64,000 nt of DNA from Volvariella volvacea V23 (Eukaryota > Basidiomycota > Agaricomycetes > Agaricales > Pluteaceae), in assembly GCA_000349905.1 (NCBI GenBank), contig KB722765.1, forward strand, positions 62,001-126,000, written 5' to 3'. Under the pieces are notes generated by a model. The model saw only the letters and a program-made list of their open reading frames with translations. It had not been told where the DNA came from and ran no database searches. The position numbers and the translations under genes were made by a program. Numbering within the stretch: the stretch's first letter is position 1; each line of letters starts with the position of its first letter. Positions 1 to 11,100 of this stretch are shown piece after piece.

Positions 1-1566
1 TATCGTCATGGCTCTCCCGTTTTCTCTATCCCTTTCCTTCGACAACTATGATCCTGAATTTCTTAATGCCCAACCCTACCTCTCCACCATTTTTACAGTG
101 TCACAACCTCGTCAAATTGTCCCTGTCCTCGATAAATACAATCGACCCATCAATCACCCCCCCCCCACCCTTTTTTCTTCGGCTATAAAAACTACAACTC
201 GTCCTCCGAGGGGGGTGGGGTGGATAGAGCTCTTTTCCTCCTTCCACATGCCAAAGCTGAAGCATCTCGCGCTGGGGCTCTACACCGGCACAGACGAACC
301 GATCGCGCGTTTTCTCGCCGCGCTGGAGACCTTGATCCTGGAGTTCACATGCTTTCAGAGCCATGACTGGCTTAGAGACGGGCTAAGAAAGATCCCAACC
401 TGGGTCGAAGAAACTCACGCCGGAAAGTCGGTGGGCGAGCGATACCGCGACGAACAACGCTATTGCACGCGTGGTCGACAGCCTGACTCGAGGGCAGAAT
501 CCGTCGACGGAACCGTTTGCGCGAGCCCTGCCAGCCACGTCTAGAGGGCTTTGTTCATCGACGCTCGTTCCTCCAGGATTACCGGTACAAGCCGTTCTTG
601 CTCTCTCGAGCACATGCCGCTGGGGATGCTGCGCCCCTTGAGCGTGCACACATAGCCTTTGAGATATCGACCTCCTTGGCGACACCGAACTCGCAGGCGC
701 ACGAGCTGCGGCTGGCCTTGACGCGGCGGTGCAGTATCCAGAGTTTGAGGAGACGTGGTTTGTGGCGGATGCGGGGCCTTCCGCTTGAACCCCACTACCC
801 CGACTCGGAGGCAACCTTGACGGATGTCGAGGATTGCTGGGACAGGCAGATCGGCGACGTGGATGGCATTCGATGTTTTAGAGCAGTCCTGTGGTCAGTT
901 GAGCATTCTCCAGTTTTGGTGGGTGCCTCGCTTGAGATGCTGATGGCTTATACGGCTAAGTCGTCCGGGTATTGTTAGGGGATACGAAACGAGGTTCCAA
1001 GTTCTGTGAATCTGCTCATGTTTGAGAAATTTCATTTCATTTTCCAGCTTCTGGCAATGTTCTGTAATGCAGAGTTTCTGTAACTTGCGCTGGAGACGCA
1101 ACTTGACACGAACGACGACAGCCTGGTGAATCAAAATGCCTGACCACAGGATCGCCAACGTCCATGAGATGACGAGCAGGAGTCTGAGTGCTGCGCGAAC
1201 CCCGGTCCGGGCGCGGCCCGTAGTGCTACAGCCAAACCGATACAAATCACATGCACAACGGCCAAAATTTCGTCAAGTCGCCACGTCGACATTCGAGCAA
1301 CATGGGACGCTCACATGTGCGCCACGCACGCGAACAGATCGAGGTTTCACACGTTCCACAAGCAAAGGATATGCATTAGCGCCATATATTCCAGTGTAAT
1401 TGAGAGTGGTGATTTGGTCTCGTCTATATAATGCGAAATAAGATAAATGGACCAAAAGATGTGTGTCGAGTGCGACAACGGTAATGCGCGTGGAGGGGAT
1501 TCTAGTATGGGGGATGCGGTGAGGGTAGGAGCCATTGGCTTGGGCGCAACTCGGAGGAGAGAAGAC
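1..1566. other. Unassigned stretch upstream of cytochrome c
   Basis: I recognise no gene here. A plus-strand frame at about 249-390 has a leucine-rich stretch loosely like F-box/LRR proteins, but it breaks into other frames. On the minus strand, 895-1245 is an open frame of 116 codons with one hydrophobic segment followed by a basic, helix-like stretch; it has no recognisable family. Poly-C and G-rich runs occur at 157-220. Confidence 0.3.
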
Positions 1567-2150
1567 TTAAGCGGTCTGTGGAGCAGAGGAATGAAATGAG
1601 CGCGGGCGCGGCGGGTGAAGAGCAAAGTGGACGTACAGCCTCCTTGAGGTATGTAACGAGATCGTTCCTGTCCTTGTCCTTCTTCAAGCCAGCAAAGGCC
1701 ATCTTGGTACCGGGGATGTACTGCGTACCGGGGTAAGCACCGACGTGTCCGGCACTCCATACGAAACCAAGCGCTCACCTTTTTGGGGTTCTCGAGGTAT
1801 TCGAACAGAGTCTCCTCGTTCCATGTAACACCCTTGTTCACGTTGGCAGCGGTGTAGGAGTAGCCGTCTGCCTGACCGGATTTGCGGCCAAAGATGCTGT
1901 GCGCGTGCGGGCGGTGTGTGAGCGGTGGGCGGAACCCGCTGGACCCGGGATGGCGATGGACTCACCCGTGGAGGTTGGGGCCGACCTTGTGTGCCTCGCC
2001 AGCACCAAGAGTGTGGCATTGCGCACAGCGGGTCTTGAAGAGACCAGCACCCTTAGCAGAGTCACCTATTCCGCACCAGAAACCCGGATCAGCACACTCT
2101 CCTCACAAACGCAGACGACGGGGTCGAACGTACCAGCAGCAAAAGGCATT
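1567..2150 (-). CDS. CYC1: Cytochrome c
   Basis: Mitochondrial electron carrier between complexes III and IV, acting in the intermembrane space. Five exons on the minus strand: 2135-2150, 1966-2065, 1779-1896, 1637-1720 and 1567-1575, giving 108 residues. The first exon is only 16 nt and the last is 9 nt (two codons plus stop). Introns are 58-69 nt with GT-AG ends. The heme-binding CAQCH motif is at residues 19-23, the PNLHG motif follows, and the axial methionine lies in PGTKMAFAG near residue 85. Length and motif order match mitochondrial cytochrome c. There is no cleavable presequence, as expected for this protein. Identity is secure; only the tiny terminal exon depends on the splice choice (acceptor CCACAG before ACC GCT TAA). 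Confidence 0.95.
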
Positions 2151-2306
2151 TTGATATACAAGTATTAGAGTAGGAAAACGAACGAGGAGATGGAAGTAAG
2201 TAGAAGACTCGGACGGTGGTGCAGTTTTTGAATTTTGAAGAGGCCAACTTTTTCAAGGGTGCCCGGTTAGTAAGGTCATGTGATCTCTCCTCCGGTTCGT
2301 TCCGAT

Positions 2307-2311
2307 CCAAT
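2307..2311. promoter_or_regulatory. CCAAT box upstream of cytochrome c
   Basis: A CCAAT pentamer lies about 157 bp upstream of the cytochrome c ATG, and a second one on the opposite strand lies near 2412-2416. Fungal respiratory genes are commonly driven by the CCAAT-binding HAP complex, so these are plausible control sites. The assignment is positional inference only. Confidence 0.3.
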
Positions 2312-3060
2312 GAGAGGAGGCCGATTTCCGTTGTTCCACCCCGGTGATCTGTGCGACCACCGGTAATCGCGCCGGGTCGAGAACATGTCACAATCTCGGC
2401 CGCTTTAGGAAGCATTGGGCGATAACGGACTGCGGTTGGGCGATTGCACATTGCAACCCGAGAGAGTGCGCGTTGCAGGAGAGGGTGCTGAGTGTGGTGA
2501 TAGACTCGGGACACCCTGCGCAGATATAACCCGGTGAACCGCGTTGGTTGCAGCTCATCTCCGCCCAAATTCATCCACCCGCGGGCCGTGGGGAGATATT
2601 TCACTATCGCCGTCGGTTTCCAACGTCAGGTTCAGCAAAAGTACCATGGGGCATCCGCGAGCGTCTTTCGTCCACCGCCAAATTGTGCTGATGCCATCAA
2701 GCAGTCGACGGAAAAAACGGGCTGATATGTCACCTGCTCATCGTCGTCACGCCAAACGTCATGGCCATGGAGATTAATGTCCGTGTCTGGAGGTGTTGTC
2801 AAGGATGTGGTGTTTCCGGAGATGGGATCGTCGGTGTCAGGATTGGAAGGCGTGGTGGATGGAGGTCGGCTGTTCCGAGGTAATCGGCTGTGGCTGACCG
2901 TGTATTCAAAGAAGGAATACAGGACGACATGATACCATGAGCTCGAATTTTGAGGAAAAAAGGACAACTAGAATCGCAAGCAAAGATGTGCAGGAGCTTG
3001 GCATGAAATGTATAGCACGGGTATCATTCTGTGTACTTGCTGGCCCAACAAGAGGTACAC
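2312..3060. other. Intergenic stretch without recognised gene
   Basis: This lies between the cytochrome c promoter and the 3' end of the dehydrogenase gene. Both strands have open frames of about 60-110 codons, none with a recognisable motif or plausible splicing. I see nothing supportable beyond promoter sequence for cytochrome c. Confidence 0.3.
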
Positions 3061-4170
3061 CTACACACCCACCCGATCCACTGAACCCTCCTCATCACTG
3101 CCTCTAAGCCTCACCACCTCCCCTTCCGTATGCTCCCAAACCGCCCTCCTCAGCCTCTCATCCCCAATCCACGCCTCCTTCTTCCCCAAGTTCTCCCCTT
3201 TACTCCCAACCCTCCACGCCCCCGGCCCGTACTGCTCAGAATCGTACAACGCCGACCACATCCGCTCGGCGCAGTCCTCAGGCGAGGTGGAAAGCGGGTA
3301 AGCCAGCGTCACCAAAAGGGGCGACGCGAACCGGAGGAGAGGGGAAGACGAGGAGGACATGAGCGGTGTGCGGACGAAGCCAGGGTAGGCGTGCATGAAT
3401 CTGACGCCTGGATTCCTCATCGCGAATTCCTATGCAGATGGGATTCGTTAGATACTTGGAGTATGTACAGTACGTGCATAAGAGGGTCCACCTACCTCTA
3501 TCATAAGGTCCACAAAGATGGAGCAATACCTCCCAGACTTGGCGGGCGTATACCCCCTCCGCAGCCCCAAATCCTCTGTATCAATATCACTCTCCCCCGC
3601 CCCTTCCCTCCTCGGACTCCCGACGCTCAACACCCCCGTATCCTCCCCCTCCTCACACGCCCTCCTCAGCGCCGGGATGAGATTGTACACCAGAGCCCAC
3701 CGGGCGTAGTAGTGCAGCACCATCTTCCTGTCCAGGCCCTCGGCCGTCTCGGCGCGCGAGGAGAGGGTGAGGAAGCCCGGGGTGAGGATCAGGAAGTTGA
3801 TTTTCGGGTACAGGGCCAAGAGGCGGGCGGAGAGTGTGTGTACGTTGTGGATGAGGGAGAGGTCGGCGGGGAGGAAGGTGTGTTGGGGACTGTGGGTGGT
3901 GGAGGGCTCGGCTGGGGCTTGAGCATGAGCATTGTCTGGAGCTGGAGGAGAGGAGAATGTGGGGAGACCGGATACGATGGCCGCCCCCGCCTCGCGGTTC
4001 CGGCCGACGACGACGATGTGGCAGTTCCCGCTCGTGTGTCGCGCGAAGGCTTCGGCCATGGCGCGGCCGATGCCTGAGGTGCCCCCGACGAACACCGCGA
4101 CGGGCGGGCTGTGGTCTGGTTTGGGGGTGTAGGTGTGGGAGGGCTTGCGTGTGGTGTCGCAGGAGGGCAT
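3061..4170 (-). CDS. Short-chain dehydrogenase/reductase
   Basis: NAD(P)-dependent oxidoreductase of the SDR superfamily; the substrate cannot be told from sequence. Two exons, 3496-4170 and 3061-3429, flank a 66-nt intron (GTAGGT...GCATAG), giving 347 residues. The Rossmann glycine motif GGTSGIG is at residues 29-35. ILTPG (about 128-132) stands where SDRs usually have the NNAG motif. LSVGS (181-185) ends the strand that usually carries the catalytic serine, and YTPAK (207-211) fits the YxxxK active site. The second exon begins EFAMRNPGVRF and carries the PGFVRTPL segment usual after the active site. A proline- and alanine-rich insert at about 72-97 is atypical. Related fungal SDRs are often annotated simply as NAD(P)-binding proteins. 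Confidence 0.85.
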
Positions 4171-5417
4171 GGTGTGGTGGGGGTGTCCAGGTCGGTGCTG
4201 GGTTGGGGCGCAGCGGGTAGGGTGGGCGATGGGGGATACCGGTGTGCAATCGATGTTGTCGTAAGTGGGGACAGGGCCCAGCAGCGGTATTATCCTGTTT
4301 TATGTGCTCTTCCTAGGTCCTTGTCTCGAACTCGTCAATTGCAACCACGCCGAGCTGAACTCGTCATCGCCAGACCGGCATCGCACAGTGTCCCCGGAAC
4401 ACTACGCGCGCGCGCGCGCATACGCGTACTCTTCCGAGCGTGAATATGAATGAACGTCTTCATCCCCCTCATGCTGCAATCGTGCCAGTGTGACACTACT
4501 TGGAGGGAACTATATTGCAATGACGCTACCTACCGTCACCACGATTATGGGCGCTCAGGCGCTCGACTCGTATCGGCGATCTTGGAGATCCCGCGTGTCC
4601 GCCTACCACGATCGGGTGGATGATAGCATAGATAACCCTGTCGTGCTCGTCTCGGGGGTAGTTAGATACAGTGTGCTATTTGGGTTGTGTGGGTGGTGCT
4701 ATATGTGGTGTGTGTCGGTGATTGCTCGGAGGAGGGTTCGTGATACCACATAAGTAGGAGTCTGTAGACTCGAAGATAAGAGGATGATGGAGGTTTACTT
4801 GGAGGATGTCGGGTGGTAAAGTTGGCCGTGGAGGATGCAGAAGCTTACCGATACTATTGCGTGGCTGGCAAGAAGCTCGAGGCTGCAGAAGGAGGTAGTC
4901 CAATCCCATCAACTAGGGCTAGGGCTGCGATGTGAAGTTCCGCGTTCAAAGGACATTCTCTCTGTGCTTCATGTTTTTTCCCTTCGCGGCTCTGAGTAGG
5001 AAATTTCATTGGATCCCTGGCGTGCGTTCTGCTCGGTTCCGCTGTGTCTGTCACCCTTGACGCTGTTCCGAATTCTCTGTGCATTCCTCGCGTCGAGTGC
5101 GTGTGTACCGTTGGATGGCCTGATCGGGGTGGTACCCGCCTTCGTCTTCGATGTCGTGATGCTCGCGATGGCATTGCGCGAAATGCGGGTGCTAATCTTG
5201 ATCTCCTTGTCATGGGATTCAAGTTGGTAAGGATGACGCGTTGATGATGGCCCGGATGGGGTGATAGCAATCACAATCAAATAATCACGAGCACGAATGT
5301 GGGCTTACGGTAGGGTATGCGTTTGGATGCGAGATCTAGACTTTGGTGATCGTGATGATGTATGTCCTAGTGCTGGTGTGGCGAGGATCGTAATTGGTGT
5401 TCGTCCATGATCGGCAC

Positions 5418-5590
5418 TTTGAACTCGGTTGAAAAAGGTGGGTGTACTTTGTACCCATTGCCACTGGTAAAACTTCCTATACGCTGACGCGGTGCGAGAA
5501 CGGAAAAAAAAAATCAACGCCTACTGGTATATGATCAGTAGTTTGAACTCGATTGAAAAAGATGGGTGTGCTTTGTACCCATCGCCACTG
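5418..5590 (+). repeat. Diverged direct duplication (2 copies)
   Basis: Two copies of a roughly 49-bp segment, 5418-5466 and 5542-5590, lie 124 bp apart. They share the core TTGAAAAA followed by TGGGTGT and CTTTGTACCCAT, differing at about six positions. Weaker similarity continues downstream (GGTGCGAGAACGGAA versus GGTGCAAGAACGAAG), so the duplicated unit is probably about 100-124 bp in tandem. No function is apparent. Confidence 0.75.
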
Positions 5591-7658
5591 TCAGCGATTT
5601 GGTGCAAGAACGAAGAAACGACTCGGCCGTCCAGTTCTGTACGGTATATCACATGAAAGATGCTCAAAAGCGGGACGTCAGCGTTTCAAGTATACAATGA
5701 CAAGAGAACAACCAAAAAAACACAAACAGAAGAATGGAAAAAGAATCGATGCCGAATGTGGCGCTCGGATGCACGAATTTTCAATCACGACAATGCAGAC
5801 AATACCGCACACTTGCATACTTCACATTAACATTCACAGTGTATTCCTCCCCTTGAGTTTCATACCACCGACAACACCGCGAGACTGGCAGCCTGAGCGG
5901 CCGTGACTGTCGTTACGACAGTGGCCACGCTACGTCTTTAGTAATAGAATAAGCTCAAGCCCATGCGGTAAGTGGCGTCGCCATCGACTCAATCGCACCG
6001 CGGCTGGCAGTGGCAGACAGACCCGTGACGTCGCCCATCGCCACTGCAGGTGATTCGTGATTCGTGATTCCTGGTTGTGGCGTTCGGCAAAAGCAATCTC
6101 GAGGGGGAACGTGAAACGGTATGCAGTACCAGTTGGGGTCAGGCTGGAGTCGAGAGTCTGGCTTTTTTGGATCTTGGATCTTGGATCTTGACAGGGAGTG
6201 TGGTGGGCTCATTGTGATTATGCACCGGCATGTGTGGACGTGTGGTGTGGAGAAAATAGGTGGAAGGCTGTGCGATCAGGTTGGGTGGGGGTGGTGAGCA
6301 ATAGAGTCAAAAATGTGGGGCTGGGTTAGGCTAAGAGCATGATGATGTAGAGTTGCTGTTGCTGTGTGGTTACTACTAGTGTAGGGTCGAAAATGCAAAG
6401 TCTTCAACGCTCTTCTTATTTCTTATTTTTGATTTTGATTTTATTTTATTCCCCGGCTCCGAAAGATATACATGCACACTCGGATACATACAATACACCG
6501 TGAGTATATCACCGCGGTGAACTCAAGGAACAAAGATATCCAAACGCACGAGTCGCGCGCCGGGTCTGTCGCCCGTCTGGTCTTCTCCCGCAAATAAACG
6601 TTTTCAACAGGATAATATATTACCTCCCAAGCTAGAACCACGCACTGTATTGCTTTCCAATTGAGTTGAGGCAAAGCTATCGCGACAGCCGCGATCGACC
6701 CCTCCCCGGGCCGGGGCCCGTCACGGTAGCGGTCGCAACTTTGGTTTTGAGAGGTCAGCAGAAGAGGAGGTGGGAATGCGTTTGGCCATGGGCTTTGCAG
6801 AGTTCTGGCAGCCTGAGAACCCTCCCGGCTGCGGTGCGGTGCGGGCAGGATTGCTTCGGAACGACGGGACCAGGACCAGGACCAGGATCCAAAGACCAGG
6901 CCCGGCCTGAGCTGTGCGATGATACCAGCGTGGGTGTGGGTGAGTGCTGAGCATATACAGCACTGTACACGGTGCAGAACAGAAACAGACCACGGTAGGT
7001 TGCGTATATAAATTCGTGACACGCACATGGCCGTGATAGATCAGTTCTCCCGACGGGAACCGGGACTCGGGAAAGGGGTGGTTACGGTCCCTCGCCAGTT
7101 GGGCCACGTGGCATAAAGTTGGCTACCCCGAGATGGGTGCGTGGTGTGATGTGTGTGGTGTTGGCAGGAGAACAGCGAGTCGTAGCCGGTGCCAGACCGG
7201 ACTGGCAAGTGTCAGAGCCAGCGAGTGGGGGAGGGGGCCTGGGGAAATTTGGTGGGGCAGCTGGCGACGTGGGGGTTCTTGGTCAAAGAAGATGGAGAGG
7301 GTACCTGGGTGTGCGGGTTCTCTGGAGCAGTGGACGGTTGTTCACACGCAGTGCGATGTTATTGGACGTAGCGAGGTCGCTCGGGAAGGCGTGCGTGGAG
7401 AATATGGAGGTTCGAAGGGACAGATTGGGAGATGGAATGTCCGGTTCGGGGTGTATCTGTGAACACGGTGGAAGATTGTGCAGGCCTGATATCTCTTGAT
7501 GCGCAACGCGCATTGGTCTGTGCAGACCTGCGGGTTGGGCCAGCTCCCCGTGGTGCAGCAGCCCTTGACCTTGAGGGTGCGGGTACGGGTGCGGCTTACA
7601 GCATTTTTTTTCGTGAGGTGCAAGGGTGGCGGCAGCCCTGCGATTCGGATGCGGCGTG

Positions 7659-7871
7659 CTAACCCCCCTCGGGGATATGGGCGTGAAACGGCACAAGCTG
7701 GAGGGCGCTAGAATGCCGCGCCGTTGCCGGAGTTGGTTCAAGGTGGGTCAAAGGTGCCCCGGCAGATGCGCGGTGGCCAGCGCACAACAGCACAGCGAGG
7801 CCCAGCACGCCAGCAGCGACCAGGAGCAGAGGCGCGCAGGCAAACGGGCTGAGGACGGTCGGACGGGTCAT
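7659..7871 (-). CDS. Possible signal-peptide exon (unconfirmed)
   Basis: An open frame of 70 codons starts in a favourable context (GCC ATG A). Its N-terminus reads like a secretion signal: a long hydrophobic core rich in Leu, Val and Ala, then a possible cleavage after ASA. The mature part is short and has no family motif. Further downstream on the same strand (about 7470-7600) another frame contains the cysteine-containing string CCTTGSWPNPQVCTDQC. This could be a second exon, but I could not find a convincing splice pair joining them. It could equally be chance in GC-rich sequence. Confidence 0.2.
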   Translation of the reverse strand: MTRPTVLSPFACAPLLLVAAGVLGLAVLLCAGHRASAGAPLTHLEPTPATARHSSALQLVPFHAHIPEGG

Positions 7872-8191
7872 GGCTTGGGGGTGTCAGCTGATTCGGGGTT
7901 TATAAAAATAAATAAAAAATAGAAAAATGCGGAGTGTGGAATTGTTTTTCAGCCTGCCTCCCCAAATTCCAGCTTCCATCATTCCCTCCATCATCCGAGC
8001 CCTTCGTGGCTGAACCGCCCGCTGCTCATCGTCGACATCGTCGCCGAGCGCACACACCAGCCTACTCGCCCTGCTCTGCCCGCAGCAGACGGCGGCGACA
8101 CAACAATAGCCCACAGCCTCTCTTGTCTGCCCGCTCGTCCTTGTTGGCCATCCAACTGGCCCGCACACCGTGTTCATCGCCGTCGGACACC

Positions 8192-11100
8192 ATGCGACCG
8201 CCCTTTCCTGCACCCGTGTTGGCCGTCGCCCCCGACGCAGTCCGAGATTTGGAGGGAGGGGATGCGCTATCGAGGCTCTGGACCGGTGAGTCACTCCCCC
8301 TGCATTTCCCCGCAATTTCTTTGGTAGATGTGGTGGCGTTCGGTCGCTAACTATGCGTCTTGGCTTTGTCTCTTTGTCTTCCTCCTGCTGCCACTCCTGC
8401 TGCTGTCCTGCTCCGGCTGCACCCGCCTCGTTTCGCCATCGGCCCATCCACTCCGCGTGGCCCTGCTCGCTGCGACCGGGTGCGTTTCTTACCGCTCCGC
8501 TCAATTATCGTCATCGCCGGTGTTTATCGGACTTGGGCTATCCTCAATTCGTCACCCTTCTCTCCTTGCGTGTGGGGTGCATCGACGCATGCTGTGGGGT
8601 ATCCTTTCGGCTCATTGCGTTTCAATCACCTCGGGCACTGCGCCGCCGTCTGGGGTCGCGTTTTGGGGTTCTTCTGGCGCACCGGATCATGTAATCGGTC
8701 TTCAACGCTTGCCTTACGTCCCCTCCTCCACGTCCCAATTCTCGCCGCTCCCGCTCGTTCTCGCGATCGTCCTCGTTTCACACCCCGATCGTTTCACACC
8801 ATGCAGTCTTCACAAAATGCAAAGAGTCGCTGCAAGAAGGGCGCCGTTTGGAGAACATATCCTGGAGGTTGTGGCACAAGGAAATGGTGGCCGCTGCCGA
8901 AGAACTCAAGCTCAATGGCCATCATACAAGTCCAGTTCGTGAAAGTGTTGAGTTCTTTGACGAGAAATGGAGCGAGAAAGATGATCAACAGGTATACCCA
9001 TATCGTCCGCCAACGCCGGAGGAGCACCATGCTACTGCACTTGTACTTCCAACCACGGACTCGGTTACTCAACCCCAGCATCATCACCATCATCAAGCCG
9101 GCGCCACCGCCGCATCGAGTGTCATCGTAACTCCATCCTTGCAGGGTAGGTTTAATTCCATTAACTATACTCCCGCTTTTTTTCTCCTTCCCCACTTCTT
9201 CGCGGTCCTTCTTCGCCCCTCGCGATTTTCTCTCAGTCGCTGTCCCTGTTATCGGCTCTTACCCACCCACACCCGTCAACCCCGTAACACTTTGACGTTT
9301 GCTTCCCATCTTCTCTCAACATTTAACACAACCCCCACGGGATTCCACTACGTTCCTTCTCTCTTGTCCGAGGATTTCGTCTGAGATACTGATGCTCGCT
9401 TTGATTGCGTGATTTCAGAGAACTCGAGTCCACAACAACCGCAACCACAGCCGCAGCAATCGCAACCCCGTTCGTCCCCACATCTATCCTTATCGTCCAT
9501 TCGTCCACCACCCTCACCCACGTCTTTATCATCACTACAACCCTCCACACTATCTCCATCGTTATCGCCCACCCCACATCATATTCACCAACAACTCCTC
9601 TCACCGCCACCACCTCTCTCCCCATCGGCGTTGTCAACCACGACCACATCATCAGCATCATCCACGACGTCGTCCTTATCCGCGCGCACCCGTCGTAATT
9701 CGAGCGTCGGGAGAATAATCTGTGATATTTTACCTAATAGGATCTCAACACCGCATTCGAGCAGTCTCAATCTCAATACCCCTGCTAGCGCTAGTGGTGC
9801 TAGTGCTATTGTTACCCCTGCTATCGCTGACACGTCTACGTCTACTGCTGGAACGGTATCGTCGCTGTACTCCTCGTCATCCGCGTCGTCGTCAACATCA
9901 ACAACATCGTCCGGCTCTCGCACGCCCACGTCTTCATCCTCGTCGTCCAGATCGCAGTCACAAGCGCCAGAGTCCAGAGCGACAGGCTCCTCCTCGAGCG
10001 ACACGGGATCGACGCTGTCGGTCAGCACAAGCGGTGCTGCATTTGGAGTCGGAGGTCAGATGGTCCAGTTGCCACCGTCCCCGCATTCGTTGATGCCTTC
10101 GCCGATATCGCCTATCGGGCCCGGACATGGTCATGGGCATGGTCCGCTGGCGGTTGCGTCGATGACTAGGTCCACGTCATTGACGACGGCTACGGCGGAT
10201 TTGGTGTCGACCACGACCACGACTACGACTACGATGACTGTTGGTGCCGTGGATGCAGCAGCAGCACCGGTGTTGAACCAAAACCCGGCGGTGGAGGAGG
10301 AGCCTGTTCAGGTGGCAGCACACACGGCTGCCTTGTTGAGCAACGCGATGGTGATCGTGGATGGGTACGAGTACGAGGGGGAGGACGAGGACTTTATGGA
10401 CGACGAGGATTACGTCGATCCCGATCTGGCTGAGCTCGGAATCGGGATGAGCTTGGTGAGGGGGAGCGGGGCGGGGCCGTTGGCTCTACAGCCAAAGATT
10501 GAAGTCAGTGGAGGGGAGAGTTTGACGGCGGGTACGGGGGGAGGAGTGGGTGTGGGTGCAGGGGAGATGATGATGAGCGCTAGTGCGACGCAGAGGTTTA
10601 TCCAGCAGCAGTACTTTGGAGGGGGAGGCGCGGCGGCGAGGAGGTTGTTGATCCAGCAGCAGTTGCAGCAGCAGCAACAACAGTATGCGGCGATGGCCAC
10701 CGCTGGTGCGACGGCGACGGGGGTTGAGACACCACAGTTGCAGATTCAGGCACCGCTTCAAGCACCAGCGCAGCAGCAGGCACAGATGCAGCAGTTGCCA
10801 CCCCCGCCGCTGGTGGTCGTTGTGAACCCGACGCCGAACCCGACGCCGCATCCTACGCCCCCGGCGACGCCTATTTCGCTCTCGGTCGGACAGGACGGGC
10901 TGCAGGTGCAGCATCAGCATCATGCGGGTGGTGCACGGGGGTTGGTTACTGCTACGACCGCGACGGCAGCAGCGGCTACGACGAGTGTGATGAGGAATGC
11001 GTTGTTGACTGTTCCGGGTGGCTGGGGAGGAGTCGAGAGAGAGAGAGGGAGAGGGAAAGAGAACGAGAGATGTTGTATTTGCAGCAGCAACAGCAGCAGC

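Larger units (their letters stand above)
4171..8191. other. Four-kilobase stretch without a convincing gene
   Basis: Open frames of 60-200 codons occur on both strands, but none has a family motif or consistent splicing. Visible features are an alternating CG run near 4408-4420, a diverged duplication at 5418-5590, short reiterations of GTGATTC near 6054-6070 and of TTGGATC near 6170-6190, and a GGACCA-type run near 6870-6900. The right end (about 7900-8191) should hold the promoter and leader of the large regulator gene. A TATAAAA sequence is at 7901-7907. Confidence 0.3.

Noticed and set aside
101..364. Minus-strand open frame opposite the leucine-rich frame near the window start
   Set aside because: Basic, low-complexity translation without motif; likely the shadow of the opposite strand.
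3130..4077. Long plus-strand open frame (315 codons) across the dehydrogenase locus
   Set aside because: Antisense shadow of the GC-rich dehydrogenase exon: the translation is Pro/Arg/Gly-rich, while the minus strand has clear SDR motifs.
4360..4453. CG-repeat region as a Z-DNA or CpG control element
   Set aside because: Only a short alternating CG run near 4410; nothing ties it to a gene.
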